Shown here: positions 1-6,905 of the stretch, piece by piece
Numbering within the stretch: the stretch's first letter is position 1
How the letters are laid out: each line of letters starts with the position of its first letter
Origin: Mitsuokella multacida DSM 20544
GTDB taxonomy: Bacteria > Bacillota > Negativicutes > Selenomonadales > Selenomonadaceae
DNA: 64,000 bases
Direction: 5' to 3'
Assembly: GCF_000155955.1 (NCBI RefSeq)
Contig: NZ_GG697142.2
Coordinates: forward strand, 157,646-221,645
The notes under the pieces: generated by a model
Told to the model about the DNA's origin: nothing
Databases searched by the model: none
The model's input: the letters and a program-made list of their open reading frames with translations, nothing else
Position numbers and translations under genes: made by a program

Positions 1-1647
1 GCCGGCAAGCCGGAGTCGAGCCTGACACTGCTGGCCATCTCCAACGGCGCCGAGATGCTCACGAGCTACGCAGCAGAGCGTGCCCGCACGCAGATCTCCG
101 GCCTGCTGTCCCTTGACCAGCGCTACGTCTGGCTGGTTGACGGCGAGGTCGAGCGCAAGGTGCCGATCGAGCAGGTCAAGGCTGGCGACGTCATCGCCGC
201 GCACACCGGCGAGAAGATCGTCATCGATGGCCGCGTCATCCGCGGTGATGCCGCCATCAATCAGGCGTCCATCACGGGCGAGTCGAACCCAGCCATGAAG
301 CACAAGGGGTCGCCGGTCTACGCGGGCTCTGTCGTGGAAGCAGGCGAACTCATCATCTCCGTCGAGAAGGTCGGCAAGGATACGAGCCTCGCGCACATCG
401 TCCACCTCGTCGAAGAGGCGCAGACGCGCAAGGCACCGGTGCAGAACTTCGCCGACCAGATGGCGAATTTCCTCGTCCCGATCTCCTTCCTCGGTGCGGC
501 CATCGTCTACGGTGCGACACGGGACTGGCAGCGCGTCCTCAACCTGCTGTTCATCGACTTCTCCTGCGGCCTGAAGCTCTCGACGGCCACGGCCATCTCG
601 GCGGCCATCGGCGCCGCAGCCAAGCGCGGCATCCTCGTCAAGGGCGGCAACTACATCGAGGCGCTGGCTGAGACGGATACGGTCGTGCTCGACAAGACGG
701 GCACGCTGACGATCGGCGTGCCGCAGATCGCGTTCGTCAAGACGGCGAGCGGCGTGACGGAGAAAGAAGCCGTCCTGCTCGCGGCTTCTGCTGAGATGCA
801 CTCCGTCCATCCGCTGGCCGTCGCCATCCAGAAGTACGTCAAAGAGCACGAATGGCAGACGCCGCATCACAAGAGCTCCAAGACCATCGTCGCGCGCGGC
901 ATGCAGGCCGAAGTCCCCGACTTCGATGGCTTCAAGGGCGGTGTCGTCCGCGTTGGCAGCAAGAAGTTCCTGCGCGAGAGCGGTGTCAAGGATACCGAGC
1001 AGCTCGATGTCGACCTGATCGGCAAGAACCTGCTCTACGTGGCAAGGAATGACGAGCTCATCGGCGTCATCGGCATCGAGGACCCGATCCGCCCGAAGAT
1101 GAAGAAGACGCTGAACCAGATGCGCCGCTACGGCATCGATGAGATCGTCATGCTGACCGGCGACAGCAAGGCCGTGGCGCAGGAAGTCGCGCGCAGCATG
1201 GACATCGATTCGTACCATGCGGAGATCCTGCCCGAGGACAAGTCGAGCTACGTCAACAAGCTCAAGCAGCGCGGCACGGTCATGATGGTCGGCGATGGCA
1301 TCAACGATGCGCCAGCACTCGCGTTTGCCGATGTCGGCGTATCCCTCGGCGGGCGCCAGACGGATATCGCGGCGGAATCTTCGGCCGTCACGATCCATTC
1401 GGAAGACCCGTCCCGCCTCATGGAGGCCCTGCGGCTCGGCCGCCGCACGATGGACCTCGTCCAGCAGAACTTCATGGCGACGATTCTCGTCAACAGTGGC
1501 GCCATGCTGCTCGGCGCACTCGGCAAGATCAACCCGCTCTGGGCAGCCGTCATCCACAACACGGCGACACTGGCCGTCGTGCTCAACAGCTGCCGCATCC
1601 TGCGCCCGCAGGGCAGGACTTTGATCCGCCGCCGCAGAGCCGTCTGA
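1..1647 (+). CDS. Heavy-metal-type (P1B-like) P-type ATPase, 5' end cut by window
   Basis: An inner-membrane cation-pumping ATPase. The frame is open from base 1, so the N-terminal metal-binding region and first helices lie outside; 548 residues are visible. In order it shows the actuator TGES loop (274-285), a helix pair, the phosphorylation motif DKTGTLT (691-711), the HP pair of the nucleotide domain (808-813), MLTGDS and the hinge GDGINDAPA (from 1291). It ends in helices closing with HNTATLAVVLNS. This is the layout of P1B metal pumps. The membrane motif that should read CPC is FSC followed by GLK (559-576), so the helix-breaking proline is missing and the metal cannot be named. Stop at 1645-1647, followed at once by a strong terminator. 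The family is sure; the substrate is unknown. Confidence 0.9.
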   Translation, partial: AGKPESSLTLLAISNGAEMLTSYAAERARTQISGLLSLDQRYVWLVDGEVERKVPIEQVKAGDVIAAHTGEKIVIDGRVIRGDAAINQASITGESNPAMKHKGSPVYAGSVVEAGELIISVEKVGKDTSLAHIVHLVEEAQTRKAPVQNFADQMANFLVPISFLGAAIVYGATRDWQRVLNLLFIDFSCGLKLSTATAISAAIGAAAKRGILVKGGNYIEALAETDTVVLDKTGTLTIGVPQIAFVKTASGVTEKEAVLLAASAEMHSVHPLAVAIQKYVKEHEWQTPHHKSSKTIVARGMQAEVPDFDGFKGGVVRVGSKKFLRESGVKDTEQLDVDLIGKNLLYVARNDELIGVIGIEDPIRPKMKKTLNQMRRYGIDEIVMLTGDSKAVAQEVARSMDIDSYHAEILPEDKSSYVNKLKQRGTVMMVGDGINDAPALAFADVGVSLGGRQTDIAAESSAVTIHSEDPSRLMEALRLGRRTMDLVQQNFMATILVNSGAMLLGALGKINPLWAAVIHNTATLAVVLNSCRILRPQGRTLIRRRRAV

Positions 1648-1651
1648 TGCG

Positions 1652-1707
1652 CTTATACTGCAAAGAAAAAGCTGGGGTTGCCCAGCTTTTTTTCTTTGCA
1701 GTATAAT
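1652..1707. terminator. Long bidirectional intrinsic terminator
   Basis: An inverted repeat of about 24 bp pairs the arm at 1653-1676 with the arm at 1681-1706 around a short GTTG loop. The GC-rich core is GCTGGG/CCCAGC and T- and A-runs lie on the two sides. It ends the ATPase transcript and could also stop transcription on the other strand. Confidence 0.9.
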
Positions 1708-1737
1708 ATAACAGAAAAATCTTGAAATAAAAATTAC

Positions 1738-1766
1738 TTGCACTTTACGGACTTTGCCTATATACT
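1738..1766 (+). promoter_or_regulatory. Promoter of the zinc-ribbon gene
   Basis: TTGCAC (1738-1743), a 17-base spacer and TATACT (1761-1766), in an AT-rich region just after the terminator. This gives a leader of about 85 bases before the start at 1860. Confidence 0.75.
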
Positions 1767-1859
1767 GGTTTATAGACGTTCTATTTTCTTCGCATATCTG
1801 CATTGAGAGAACCGGACATCTAATACGTTATTCTAATTTTTCAGTAAGGGGATTATCTT

Positions 1860-2147
1860 ATGGCTTTCCAGGACAAGACACTCACGTGCAAAGAATGTGG
1901 CAAGGAATTCATCTTCACCGCTGGTGAACAGGAATTCTACGCTGAGAAGGGCTTCGAGAACGAACCGGCTCGCTGCCGTGATTGTCGTGACAAGCGCCGC
2001 CGCAGCCGCGAAGGTGGCGAGCAGCGCCAGATGTACAAGGTCGTCTGTGCAGATTGCGGTAAAGAAACGGAAGTTCCGTTTGAACCGAAGAACGACCGCC
2101 CGGTGTACTGCCGTGACTGCTTCACCAAGAGAAGAGCACAGCACTGA
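1860..2147 (+). CDS. Small double zinc-ribbon protein
   Basis: A 95-residue soluble protein with two zinc-ribbon units. The first pairs CKEC (residues 10-13) with CRDC (39-42); the second pairs CADC (63-66) with CRDC (84-87). Between them is a very basic stretch (RDKRRRSREGG). This fits the family annotated as zinc-ribbon or probable zinc-binding domain proteins, whose role is not established; nucleic-acid or protein binding is only an inference from the charge. Start ATG 1860 has AAGGGG upstream. It is a single-gene unit with its own strong promoter and ends before a hairpin near 2225. Product class is sure, function unknown. Confidence 0.85.
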   Translation: MAFQDKTLTCKECGKEFIFTAGEQEFYAEKGFENEPARCRDCRDKRRRSREGGEQRQMYKVVCADCGKETEVPFEPKNDRPVYCRDCFTKRRAQH

Positions 2148-2178
2148 GAGACAGTCGGTTGAAATTTTTTCATGAGAC

Positions 2179-2207
2179 TGGCATGATATCCGCGATTATG
2201 TTATAAT
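2179..2207 (+). promoter_or_regulatory. Possible promoter of the amino-acid transporter binding protein
   Basis: A perfect -10 TATAAT (2202-2207) lies 17 bases after TGGCAT (2179-2184), a weak -35. Transcription would begin just before the long hairpin at 2221-2257. Confidence 0.45.
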
Positions 2208-2220
2208 AGGTCGCGTAAGA

Positions 2221-2260
2221 GAGCAATGAGGCCCGGATACGTTTCCGGGCCTCATTCTCT
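2221..2260 (+). promoter_or_regulatory. Long leader stem-loop upstream of the binding-protein gene
   Basis: AATGAGGCCCGG (2225-2236) pairs with CCGGGCCTCATT (2245-2256) around an 8-base loop. The stem is extended by AGAG/CTCT with one bulged base. No T-run follows (CTCTGAAAGG), so it is a poor terminator. It may be a leader structure or a stabilising 5' hairpin. It matches no riboswitch I recognise. Confidence 0.6.
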
Positions 2261-2316
2261 GAAAGGATCCATCAATAGCGGCAAGCTATGGAAATCTGAG
2301 AGAGAGAGGGATTTTT

Positions 2317-3102
2317 ATGAATTTGAAGAAGTTATTCGTCCTTCTGGCAGCCTGCGTTTTCGCGACGTTGGCGCTGGCTGGCTGCGGCGGCAGTGATTCG
2401 GCATCCTCGGGCAGCGGCTCGAGCGCCAAGGTGCTCAAGGTCGGTTCGTCGATCGACTTTGCGCCGTTCGAGTTCCAGGATGAAGGCCAGAAGGAATACC
2501 AGGGCTTCGATATGGACCTGATCCGCGCCATTGGCAAGGAGATGGGCTATGAGGTCGAGGTTCAGAACATCGGCTTCGATGGCCTGATCCCGGCTCTGCA
2601 GGCTAAGAACATCGATGTCATCATCTCGGGCATGACAATCAACGACGAGCGCAAGCAGAACGTCTCGTTCTCGGACCCGTATTACCAGTCCGGCCTGACG
2701 ATGGTCGTCCGCTCGGATGAGCAGGCCATCAAGAGCTTCCAGGACCTCAAGGGCCACAAGGTCGCTGTCCAGATCGGCACGACGAGTGTTGAGGCAGTCA
2801 AGAAGCTCGGCGGCGTAGAGGTCAAGGAACTCAACACGCCGGCTGACTGCTTCATGGAGCTCAAGGGCCATGGCGTCGATGCTGTCGTCAACGACCGTCC
2901 GGTCAACGACTACTACATCACGAAGAGCGGTGAGACGGGCGTCAAGGCTCTCGAGGAGAAGCTGACGGCTGAGGATTACGGCATCGCTCTGGCAAAGGAC
3001 AACACGGAACTGCAGTCCAAGATCAACGAAGCACTCAAGAAGCTCAAAGAGAACGGCGAGTACGACAAGATCTATGCAAAATGGTTCGGTGGACAGAAAT
3101 AA
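2317..3102 (+). CDS. Polar amino-acid ABC transporter substrate-binding lipoprotein
   Basis: A 261-residue solute-binding protein of the SBP_bac_3 family (His/Gln/Lys-Arg-Orn type). Residues 1-23 are a lipoprotein signal ending LALAGC, with Cys23 as the lipidation site, followed by a Ser/Gly linker. The fold then starts with VLKVGSSIDFAPFEFQDE and contains GFDMDLIRAIGKEMG and the typical GTTSVEAVKKLGG hinge region, ending YDKIYAKWFGG. It delivers an amino acid to the permease and ATPase encoded just downstream. The gene has its own upstream promoter region and terminator, while the permease has a separate consensus promoter. The exact amino acid cannot be read from sequence. Start ATG 2317 has GAGAGAGAGGG upstream. 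Confidence 0.9.
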   Translation: MNLKKLFVLLAACVFATLALAGCGGSDSASSGSGSSAKVLKVGSSIDFAPFEFQDEGQKEYQGFDMDLIRAIGKEMGYEVEVQNIGFDGLIPALQAKNIDVIISGMTINDERKQNVSFSDPYYQSGLTMVVRSDEQAIKSFQDLKGHKVAVQIGTTSVEAVKKLGGVEVKELNTPADCFMELKGHGVDAVVNDRPVNDYYITKSGETGVKALEEKLTAEDYGIALAKDNTELQSKINEALKKLKENGEYDKIYAKWFGGQK

Positions 3103-3122
3103 TCACCTATCCTGCATAAAGA

Positions 3123-3153
3123 AACACCACGCTTCCGGCGTGGTGTTTTGCTT
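3123..3153 (+). terminator. Intrinsic terminator after the binding-protein gene
   Basis: AACACCACGC and GCGTGGTGTT form a 10-bp stem (3123-3147) with a TTCCG loop, followed by a T-rich run. It lets the binding protein be expressed apart from the permease-ATPase pair. Confidence 0.85.
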
Positions 3154-3165
3154 TTTCCTTTTTCA

Positions 3166-3194
3166 TTGACAGGAGAGAGGGCAGGAAATATAAT
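3166..3194 (+). promoter_or_regulatory. Consensus promoter of the permease-ATPase pair
   Basis: TTGACA (3166-3171), 17-base spacer, TATAAT (3189-3194): a perfect sigma-70/SigA match, 67 bases before the permease start. Confidence 0.85.
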
Positions 3195-3260
3195 AATAGA
3201 CAGGTTTTTCTCTGTGATGAAGATGAATAATTATGAATCCCAATGGTAAGGTGAAAGCAA

Positions 3261-3926
3261 ATGCATTTTAACTTCGATTTGGTCGTGAACTCCTTCCCAC
3301 TCCTGCTCGTGGGCGCTGGCGTCACGATCAAGATTACGGCTCTCTCAGTTGCCCTCGGTGTGGTCATCGGCCTCTTCGTCGGCATCGCGCGCATCTCGCG
3401 CATCAAGCTTCTGCGCGTCCTCGCGGCAATCTACGTCGACTTCTTCCGCGGCACGCCGCTTCTCGTGCAGATCTTCCTGGTCTACTTCGCACTGCCGGTC
3501 ATCACGGGCCAGCGCGTCGACCCGTTCGTCGCGGCCATCGGCTCCTGCGGCATCAACTCGGGCGCATACGTCGCGGAGATCTTCCGCGCCGGCATCCAGT
3601 CCATCGACAAGGGGCAGATGGAAGCCGGCCGCTCGCTCGGCATGACCTGGGTGCAGACGATGCGTTACATCATCGTGCCGCAGGCCTTCAAGCGCGTCAT
3701 CCCGCCGCTCGGCAATGAGTTCATCGCCCTCTTGAAAGACTCGTCCCTCGTCTCGGTCATCGGTTTCGAGGAACTCACGCGCCGCGGCCAGCTGATCATC
3801 GCGAAGACGTATGGTTCGCTGGAAATCTGGCTCAGCGTCGCGGTCATCTACCTGGCCATGACCTTGACGATTTCCCGCTTCGTAGCATATCTGGAGAGGA
3901 GATACAAGACGGATGATCGACATTGA
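3261..3926 (+). CDS. Amino-acid ABC transporter permease (HisM/GlnP type)
   Basis: A 221-residue inner-membrane permease with about five helices. The N-terminal helix ([25 protein letters not shown]) is followed by the family motif [13 protein letters not shown] near residue 60. The EAA loop, [20 protein letters not shown], contacts the ATPase. Length matches the HisM/GlnP family (about 215-225). Start ATG 3261 has AAGGTG upstream. It overlaps the following ATPase by 14 bases, so the two are translationally coupled. With the upstream lipoprotein it makes a complete polar amino-acid importer. Confidence 0.92.
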   Translation: MHFNFDLVVNSFPLLLVGAGVTIKITALSVALGVVIGLFVGIARISRIKLLRVLAAIYVDFFRGTPLLVQIFLVYFALPVITGQRVDPFVAAIGSCGINSGAYVAEIFRAGIQSIDKGQMEAGRSLGMTWVQTMRYIIVPQAFKRVIPPLGNEFIALLKDSSLVSVIGFEELTRRGQLIIAKTYGSLEIWLSVAVIYLAMTLTISRFVAYLERRYKTDDRH

Positions 3927-4632
3927 GAATCTGAGAAAATCATTTGGTGACGTCGAGGTGCTCAAGGGCATCAACCTCACGATCAAGGAGAAGGAAGTCG
4001 TCGTCATCATCGGGCCATCCGGCTCGGGCAAGAGCACGCTGCTGCGCTGCATGAATTACCTCGAAGAGCCGACTTCCGGCGAGGTCAGCGTCGACGGCAT
4101 CGTGCTCGACGGCGAGGCCAACATCAACAAGGTGCGCGAGGAAGTCGGCATGGTCTTCCAGCGCTTCAACCTGTTCCCGCACATGACGGTGCTCCAGAAC
4201 ATCATGCTGGCCCCAATCAAGGTCCGCCACGTCGCGAAGCAGGAGGCCGAGGAGACGGCGCGCAAGCTGCTCGCACGCGTCGGCCTGGCCGACAAGGCTG
4301 ACGCCTATCCGAGCCAGCTCTCCGGCGGCCAGCAGCAGCGCGTCGCCATCGCGCGCGCTCTGGCGATGAAGCCGAAGGTCATGCTGTTCGACGAGCCGAC
4401 TTCCGCACTCGACCCGGAGATGGTCGGCGAAGTCCTCGACGTCATGCGCAAGCTCGCCGAAGAGGGCATGACGATGGTCATCGTCACGCACGAGATGGGC
4501 TTTGCGCGCGAGGTGGGCGACCGCCTACTCTTCGTCGACGACGGACGCATCATCGAGCAGGGCGACCCGAAGGAAGTCTTCGAGCACCCGAAAGAAGAGC
4601 GCACGCGCCTCTTCCTCTCGAAAGTCCTCTGA
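3913..4632 (+). CDS. Amino-acid ABC transporter ATP-binding protein (GlnQ/HisP type)
   Basis: A 239-residue cytoplasmic ATPase that powers the permease encoded just before it. It shows Walker [10 protein letters not shown] (about residues 36-44), the Q-loop [13 protein letters not shown], the signature LSGGQQQR, Walker [15 protein letters not shown] and the switch His in VTHEM. Length and motifs are those of polar amino-acid importers. Start ATG 3913 lies inside the end of the permease gene. No clear hairpin follows the stop; a 200-base gap holds the cold-shock gene promoter. Confidence 0.94.
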   Translation: MIDIENLRKSFGDVEVLKGINLTIKEKEVVVIIGPSGSGKSTLLRCMNYLEEPTSGEVSVDGIVLDGEANINKVREEVGMVFQRFNLFPHMTVLQNIMLAPIKVRHVAKQEAEETARKLLARVGLADKADAYPSQLSGGQQQRVAIARALAMKPKVMLFDEPTSALDPEMVGEVLDVMRKLAEEGMTMVIVTHEMGFAREVGDRLLFVDDGRIIEQGDPKEVFEHPKEERTRLFLSKVL

Positions 4633-4746
4633 GGTCTCTGAGATCGCTGAGAACCATATCGGAGTGACAGATTGCCAGCCCGTCCTACTTGGAGATGAGA
4701 CAATGGTATTCCTCACATGCAGTCGTGTTGACAGGGAACAATCCCA

Positions 4747-4775
4747 TTGACAACCCCGCAACGACTCAGTATAAT
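4747..4775 (+). promoter_or_regulatory. Consensus promoter of the cold-shock gene
   Basis: TTGACA (4747-4752), 17 bases, TATAAT (4770-4775). A second TTGACA lies about 18 bases upstream (near 4729) with no matching -10. The transcript would begin near 4782, at the edge of the leader hairpin. Confidence 0.85.
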
Positions 4776-4783
4776 CGAAAGTG

Positions 4784-4808
4784 AATCAGGATGCCCATTA
4801 TCCTGACG
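4784..4808 (+). promoter_or_regulatory. Leader hairpin of the cold-shock mRNA
   Basis: TCAGGAT and ATCCTGA pair around GCCCATT at the very 5' end of the predicted transcript, followed by CGGTTTTTGATTT. This may be a cold-responsive leader structure or a weak attenuator. Confidence 0.5.
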
Positions 4809-4836
4809 GTTTTTGATTTGTGTAGGAGGAATCATT

Positions 4837-5037
4837 ATGGTTGGCAAAGTAAAATGGTTCAGTCCTGAGAAAGGCTACGGCTTCATCGCTCGCGAAGGTG
4901 GCGATGATGTATTCGTCCATTTCTCCGCAATCCAGGACGAAGGCTTCAAGACGCTCAATGAGGGTCAGGATGTCGAGTTCGAGATTGTCGAGGGTGCGCG
5001 TGGCCCGCAGGCTGCCAACGTCATCAAGACGGCATAA
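4837..5037 (+). CDS. Cold-shock domain protein (CspA family)
   Basis: A 66-residue single-stranded nucleic-acid-binding protein, one OB fold. RNP1-type [21 protein letters not shown] follows [11 protein letters not shown]. It acts as an RNA chaperone or antiterminator. Start ATG 4837 is chosen because TAGGAGGA lies 7 bases upstream and homologues begin here; an in-frame earlier codon at 4813 overlaps the leader. Single-gene unit with a consensus promoter, a leader hairpin and a terminator after the stop. Confidence 0.95.
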   Translation: MVGKVKWFSPEKGYGFIAREGGDDVFVHFSAIQDEGFKTLNEGQDVEFEIVEGARGPQAANVIKTA

Positions 5038-5046
5038 GAACGAATG

Positions 5047-5089
5047 AAAAGAGCCGGGTCCCGGAGACGGGACTTGGCTTTTCTTTTTG
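5047..5089 (+). terminator. Intrinsic terminator of the cold-shock gene
   Basis: AGCC/GGCT and GTCCCG/CGGGAC stems close a GAGA loop, followed by TTTTCTTTTT. A GG/TT internal mismatch separates the two stem parts. Confidence 0.8.
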
Positions 5090-5303
5090 TCCGGGTTCCA
5101 GATTTGCGAGAAAATAATTGGATTTTCCGGATTTGGAAGAAGGGATTCCTGCGGCTTTGGCGAATACTACCAATATAAACAGAAAGCGTTCGGATCTCTC
5201 GGATAGGATAGGAAACTGTAACATCCAACAGTGTCCGGCGCATTGCTTTCTTCAATAAATTGTGCCGCTTGGCGGCATAGAAATAAGAAAGGGGATGTGT
5301 CTT

Positions 5304-5849
5304 ATGGCAACATTCACTGTAAGAGGCAAGAATATCGAGATCACTCCTTCCCTGCGTGAGTACGTGGAGAAACGCGTTGGCAAAGTCACGAAATACTTTG
5401 ATTCCGTCGGCGATATCAAGGTGCTGCTGACGGTTTCGAAGGGCCGCCACATCGTCGAGGTCACTGTCCCAATCCCCGGTGGCATCCTGCTGCGTGGCGA
5501 GGAATCGACGATGGATATGTACACCTCCATCGACCTTGTCGTAGAGAAACTAGAGCGCCAGATCCATAAACAGAAGACGAAACTCGCGCGCCGCCTGCGT
5601 TCTGGCCAGTTCAAGACGGAAGAGCTCAAGTCGAGCCCGATGCCGGACGTTCATGATGAGAGCGACACCTATAAGGTCGTCAAGACGAAACACTTCATCG
5701 TCAAGCCGATGGATGTCCAGGAAGCCATCATGGAGATGAATCTTTTGAACCATAACTTCTTCGTCTTCCGCGATGCGGAGACGGAGGCAGTCAATGTTGT
5801 CTACCGCCGCGATGATGGCAACTACGGTCTCATCGAGTCGGATAACTGA
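5304..5849 (+). CDS. hpf: Ribosome hibernation-promoting factor, long form
   Basis: A 181-residue protein that dimerises 70S ribosomes into inactive 100S particles in stationary phase. Residues 1-100 are the S30AE/YfiA domain (FTVRGKNIEITPSLREYVEKRVGKV). A linker leads to the C-terminal dimerisation domain (KTKHFIVKPMDVQEAIMEMNLLNHNFFVFRDAETEAVNVVYRRDDGNYGLIE), which defines the long form. Start ATG 5304 has AAGAAAGGGG upstream; an earlier in-frame ATG at 5262 has none. The 266-base gap before the gene holds no promoter I can call. A small TGCCGC-TTG-GCGGCA hairpin (5263-5277) sits just before the ribosome-binding site. A terminator follows. Confidence 0.95.
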   Translation: MATFTVRGKNIEITPSLREYVEKRVGKVTKYFDSVGDIKVLLTVSKGRHIVEVTVPIPGGILLRGEESTMDMYTSIDLVVEKLERQIHKQKTKLARRLRSGQFKTEELKSSPMPDVHDESDTYKVVKTKHFIVKPMDVQEAIMEMNLLNHNFFVFRDAETEAVNVVYRRDDGNYGLIESDN

Positions 5850-5878
5850 TTGTACACCCACTTTGACACTTTGAAATG

Positions 5879-5907
5879 AGAGGAGCCTGCTTGCGGGCTC
5901 CTTTTTC
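5879..5907 (+). terminator. Intrinsic terminator of hpf
   Basis: AGGAGCC (5881-5887) pairs with GGCTCCT (5896-5902), followed by five T. The open frame of the next gene runs through it, which argues against any start before 5909 for that gene. Confidence 0.85.
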
Positions 5908-5950
5908 CATGCCATCTATTTCATGCATCAAGAAAGAAGAGGTACCTGTC

Positions 5951-6817
5951 TTGCGCTACATCATCATCAATGCCGACGACTTCGGCCGTCATGTGGAAAT
6001 CAATCGGGCGGTGGAGGAAGGGCTCGTGCACGGCTGCCTGCGCTCGGCGACGGTCATGCCGGGCGGCGCTGCCTTTGCGGGGGCCATCGACATCGCGCGC
6101 CGCCACGAGGAGCTCGGGCTCGGCGTCCACTTCACGCTCGTCGACGGCCATCCCATCCTGCCGACGGAGGAGATTCCCTCGCTCGTCGGCGCAGAGGGTG
6201 ATTTCCTGCCGGACCACACGGCGCTTCTCAAGCGCTATCTGAAGGGCGGCGTCAACCTCGAAGAGGTCCGGCGCGAGCTCGCCGCGCAGCTCCAGAAGGT
6301 TGAAGCGACGGGGATTCCCATTTCGCATGTGGACAGCCATCAGCACATGCACACACTGCCGGGGATCATCGACATCGTCCTGGACCTCGCGGCGCACGCG
6401 GGCATCCGGGCCGTGCGCACGCCGCGCACGCCGCTCTTTGCCGGTGCGTTTGGCGGGCTCGGGCAGCTCGTCGGGCGCCTGGGCCTCAGCACGCTTGCAC
6501 GCCTCGCCGCCTGCAAGGCGCACCGCCGAGGCCTCTTGACGCCGGATAATTTTGCCGGCATCGTTGCGGGCGAGGCTGTCAGCGAAGGCGAGCTCCTGCA
6601 CCTCATTGCGCATCTGCCACAGGGGACGACGGAGGTCATGATGCATCCCGGCACGAAAAACGATGTGCTGCAGGAAGACAGCGGCTGGCAGCATGACTTT
6701 GAGGCGGAGCTCGCGGCCATCCTCTCGCCGCGCGTCGGGGAGGCGCTGCGAAAGGCAGAGGTCGAGCCGGTGAACTTCCGCCATCTCTCCTGCACTGCAG
6801 AGCAAAGGGAAAATTGA
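5951..6817 (+). CDS. YdjC/ChbG-HpnK family carbohydrate deacetylase
   Basis: A 288-residue cytosolic, metal-dependent deacetylase-like enzyme. It opens with YIIINADDFG, whose Asp pair binds metal, and has HVDSHQHMH near residue 115 and MMHPG near 230: the three hallmarks of the family. Known members remove acetyl groups from chito-oligosaccharides or hopanoid N-acetylglucosamine; the substrate here is not known. TTG 5951 is chosen as start because AGAAGAGG lies 8 bases upstream and the family begins at this point. ATG 5909 is possible but directly follows the hpf terminator. The secA promoter begins at its stop codon. Confidence 0.85.
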   Translation: MRYIIINADDFGRHVEINRAVEEGLVHGCLRSATVMPGGAAFAGAIDIARRHEELGLGVHFTLVDGHPILPTEEIPSLVGAEGDFLPDHTALLKRYLKGGVNLEEVRRELAAQLQKVEATGIPISHVDSHQHMHTLPGIIDIVLDLAAHAGIRAVRTPRTPLFAGAFGGLGQLVGRLGLSTLARLAACKAHRRGLLTPDNFAGIVAGEAVSEGELLHLIAHLPQGTTEVMMHPGTKNDVLQEDSGWQHDFEAELAAILSPRVGEALRKAEVEPVNFRHLSCTAEQREN

Positions 6818-6842
6818 CTTATAAAGGTCAGTCTGATAATAT
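6814..6842 (+). promoter_or_regulatory. Promoter of secA-prfB
   Basis: TTGACT (6814-6819) overlaps the stop codon of the previous gene. A 17-base spacer leads to TAATAT (6837-6842), which has an extended -10 TG at 6834-6835. Confidence 0.65.
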
Positions 6843-6905
6843 TGTAAGGTAGGTTAACTATAGGGGAAGCACATGCAGCCCCACACGCAGTAAGGAGTGA
6901 TTTGG

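Noticed and set aside
5876-5950. Longer N-terminus for the YdjC-like protein
   Set aside because: The frame is open, but it runs through the hpf terminator, and the family begins at YIIINADDFG with a good ribosome-binding site for TTG 5951.
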